Shown here: one piece after another, positions 6,364-7,144 of the stretch
Layout of the letters: every line of letters begins with the position of its first letter
Position numbering within the stretch: the first letter of the stretch is position 1
Notes under the pieces: model-generated
Told to the model about the DNA's origin: nothing
Database searches by the model: none
Seen by the model: only the letters and a program-made list of their open reading frames with translations
Assembly: GCA_021828925.1 (NCBI GenBank)
Contig: JAJZCT010000170.1
Span: 1-7,144 of the forward strand
Source of the DNA: Planctomycetota bacterium
GTDB lineage: Bacteria; Planctomycetota; Phycisphaerae; WQYP01
Reading direction: 5' to 3'
Length of the DNA stretch: 7,144 nucleotides
Position numbers and translations under genes: made by a program

Positions 6364-7144
6364 TTATCCATGCGGACCGGCAATAAATTTATCCGGCGGC
6401 ACCGCCAAATTAGCTGAAGCAATCTTGGCCGGCAATTCCGGCAAGTCTCCGCACATTGGCAGCCCCCCAGAGCGCCGCAACATGCCACGCCACGCACAGA
6501 GCACAATTCCCCGGATGTTTCCGCGTGTTTTGGCCAAGCTGACCCGCAAACGCGCCGCCGACCGCCGATTAAACGGAAATACCAGCAGCCAGCGCAGTGA
6601 TCGTTCAAACAAACGCGGAATTTTCCTGACCAGATTTGCCGCCAAATCGCCAGGCTTGATATGCGGCGACATAAGGTACTCGGCCATGCCGACATCAAAC
6701 GCCACCCCCCGTAGGTACCGAACAGTCAATCTTGCCGGCGCTACGTAGTGATCCACCATCACTGTCGGGGCATAAAGCACGCGCCCGCCGGCGCGCATCG
6801 CCCGAGCGATCAGATCGGTATCTTCCCCGGCCGTGCGTTTGCCGCTACGTTCCAACGGACAACGGAATCCTCCAATACGTTGCAGCATGTCCCGAGTTAT
6901 GGCCAGATTGGCCGCGGCCCCCAATGGATTCTGCAAAAGCATGGGAACATCGCCGAGGTCAACTTGCGCCAGATACTGCCCCATACCGGCGTCAAACCAT
7001 GTCGGACGGGATACCTTATGCCAGTTTAGATAGACCCGTCCCACCAGCACATCCGGCTCTTGGGAATCGAAGGCTTTTACAAGTTCACACAGCCACAGCC
7101 GGCGAACTAGCACATCATCATCCAAGAAGGCTATAATCTCTCCA
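6364..7144 (-). CDS. GT2 family glycosyltransferase, 5' end missing
   Basis: C-terminal 259 residues of a GT-A, GT2-type glycosyltransferase that would transfer a sugar to a lipid-linked or nascent surface glycan at the cytoplasmic face of the membrane. The frame is open to the right edge and reads GEIIAFLDDDVLV, so the visible part begins just before the DxD motif (DDD, visible residues 8-10) that binds the metal and nucleotide sugar. The TTG at 7125 is the Leu before that motif and cannot be the start. Later come LGAAANLAITRDMLQRIGGF, the usual acceptor-side segment, and GEDTDLIARAM with the GED motif at visible residues 106-108, likely carrying the catalytic base. The tail has basic and hydrophobic stretches (for example RWLLVFPFNRR) that may touch the membrane. 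About 80-90 N-terminal residues should lie outside the window. Unlike the GT2 half of the neighbouring fusion, both active-site motifs are intact here. Stop TAA is at 6364-6366; the next gene on the strand starts 376 bases on, across the MITE-like element. Confidence 0.88.
   Translation of the reverse strand, partial: GEIIAFLDDDVLVRRLWLCELVKAFDSQEPDVLVGRVYLNWHKVSRPTWFDAGMGQYLAQVDLGDVPMLLQNPLGAAANLAITRDMLQRIGGFRCPLERSGKRTAGEDTDLIARAMRAGGRVLYAPTVMVDHYVAPARLTVRYLRGVAFDVGMAEYLMSPHIKPGDLAANLVRKIPRLFERSLRWLLVFPFNRRSAARLRVSLAKTRGNIRGIVLCAWRGMLRRSGGLPMCGDLPELPAKIASANLAVPPDKFIAGPHG

Noticed and set aside
6186..6698. 170-codon minus-strand open frame spanning the right half of the MITE-like element
   Set aside because: It overlaps the GT2 gene out of frame and runs through inverted-repeat DNA. 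The translation has no recognisable domain.
7123..7125. TTG as start of the right-edge GT2 gene
   Set aside because: The frame continues upstream to the window edge with GEIIAF, the normal strand before the DxD motif, so this codon is an internal Leu.

Overview
The window looks like a bacterial surface-glycan locus: three glycosyltransferase genes and one lipid or glycan exporter, with four or five repeat elements between and inside them. The exporter resembles MsbA and the transferases are of the kind used for lipopolysaccharide, capsule or exopolysaccharide, so a Gram-negative-type envelope is likely. The large folded insert in the exporter and the many short degenerate intergenic repeats remind me of Planctomycetota, but that placement is an impression and was not tested. 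There are no rRNA, tRNA, CRISPR or phage genes.

Layout from left to right. At 3-650 (+) lies the 3' part of a GT25-like glycosyltransferase whose start is outside the window. A 407-base gap (651-1057) separates it from the convergent exporter gene and holds a short palindrome and one copy of a dispersed repeat. At 1058-3226 (-) is a 722-residue ABC exporter with its own plausible promoter at 3261-3289. The next gap (3227-3674) holds that promoter, three arrays of 7-8 base units, and a 74-base imperfect hairpin. At 3675-5987 (-) is a 770-residue fusion of a GT4-type (GT-B) and a GT2-type (GT-A) glycosyltransferase. The linker between its two halves is partly encoded by a second copy of the dispersed repeat. 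At 6001-6287 is a 287-base non-coding element with 40-base terminal inverted repeats and two more hairpins nested inside, most like a MITE. At 6364-7144 (-) is the C-terminal part of another GT2 glycosyltransferase, cut by the window edge.

The three minus-strand genes read in the order GT2, GT4-GT2 fusion, ABC exporter. A reasonable inference is that the transferases build a lipid-linked or lipid-anchored glycan and the exporter flips the product across the inner membrane. The large gaps, the element at 6001-6287 and the separate exporter promoter suggest these genes are not one tight transcription unit.

The points most worth a second look are the nested inverted-repeat element, the palindromic repeat that has become part of a protein linker, the PDZ-like insert in the exporter's first outer loop, and the stacked short-period repeats upstream of the exporter.
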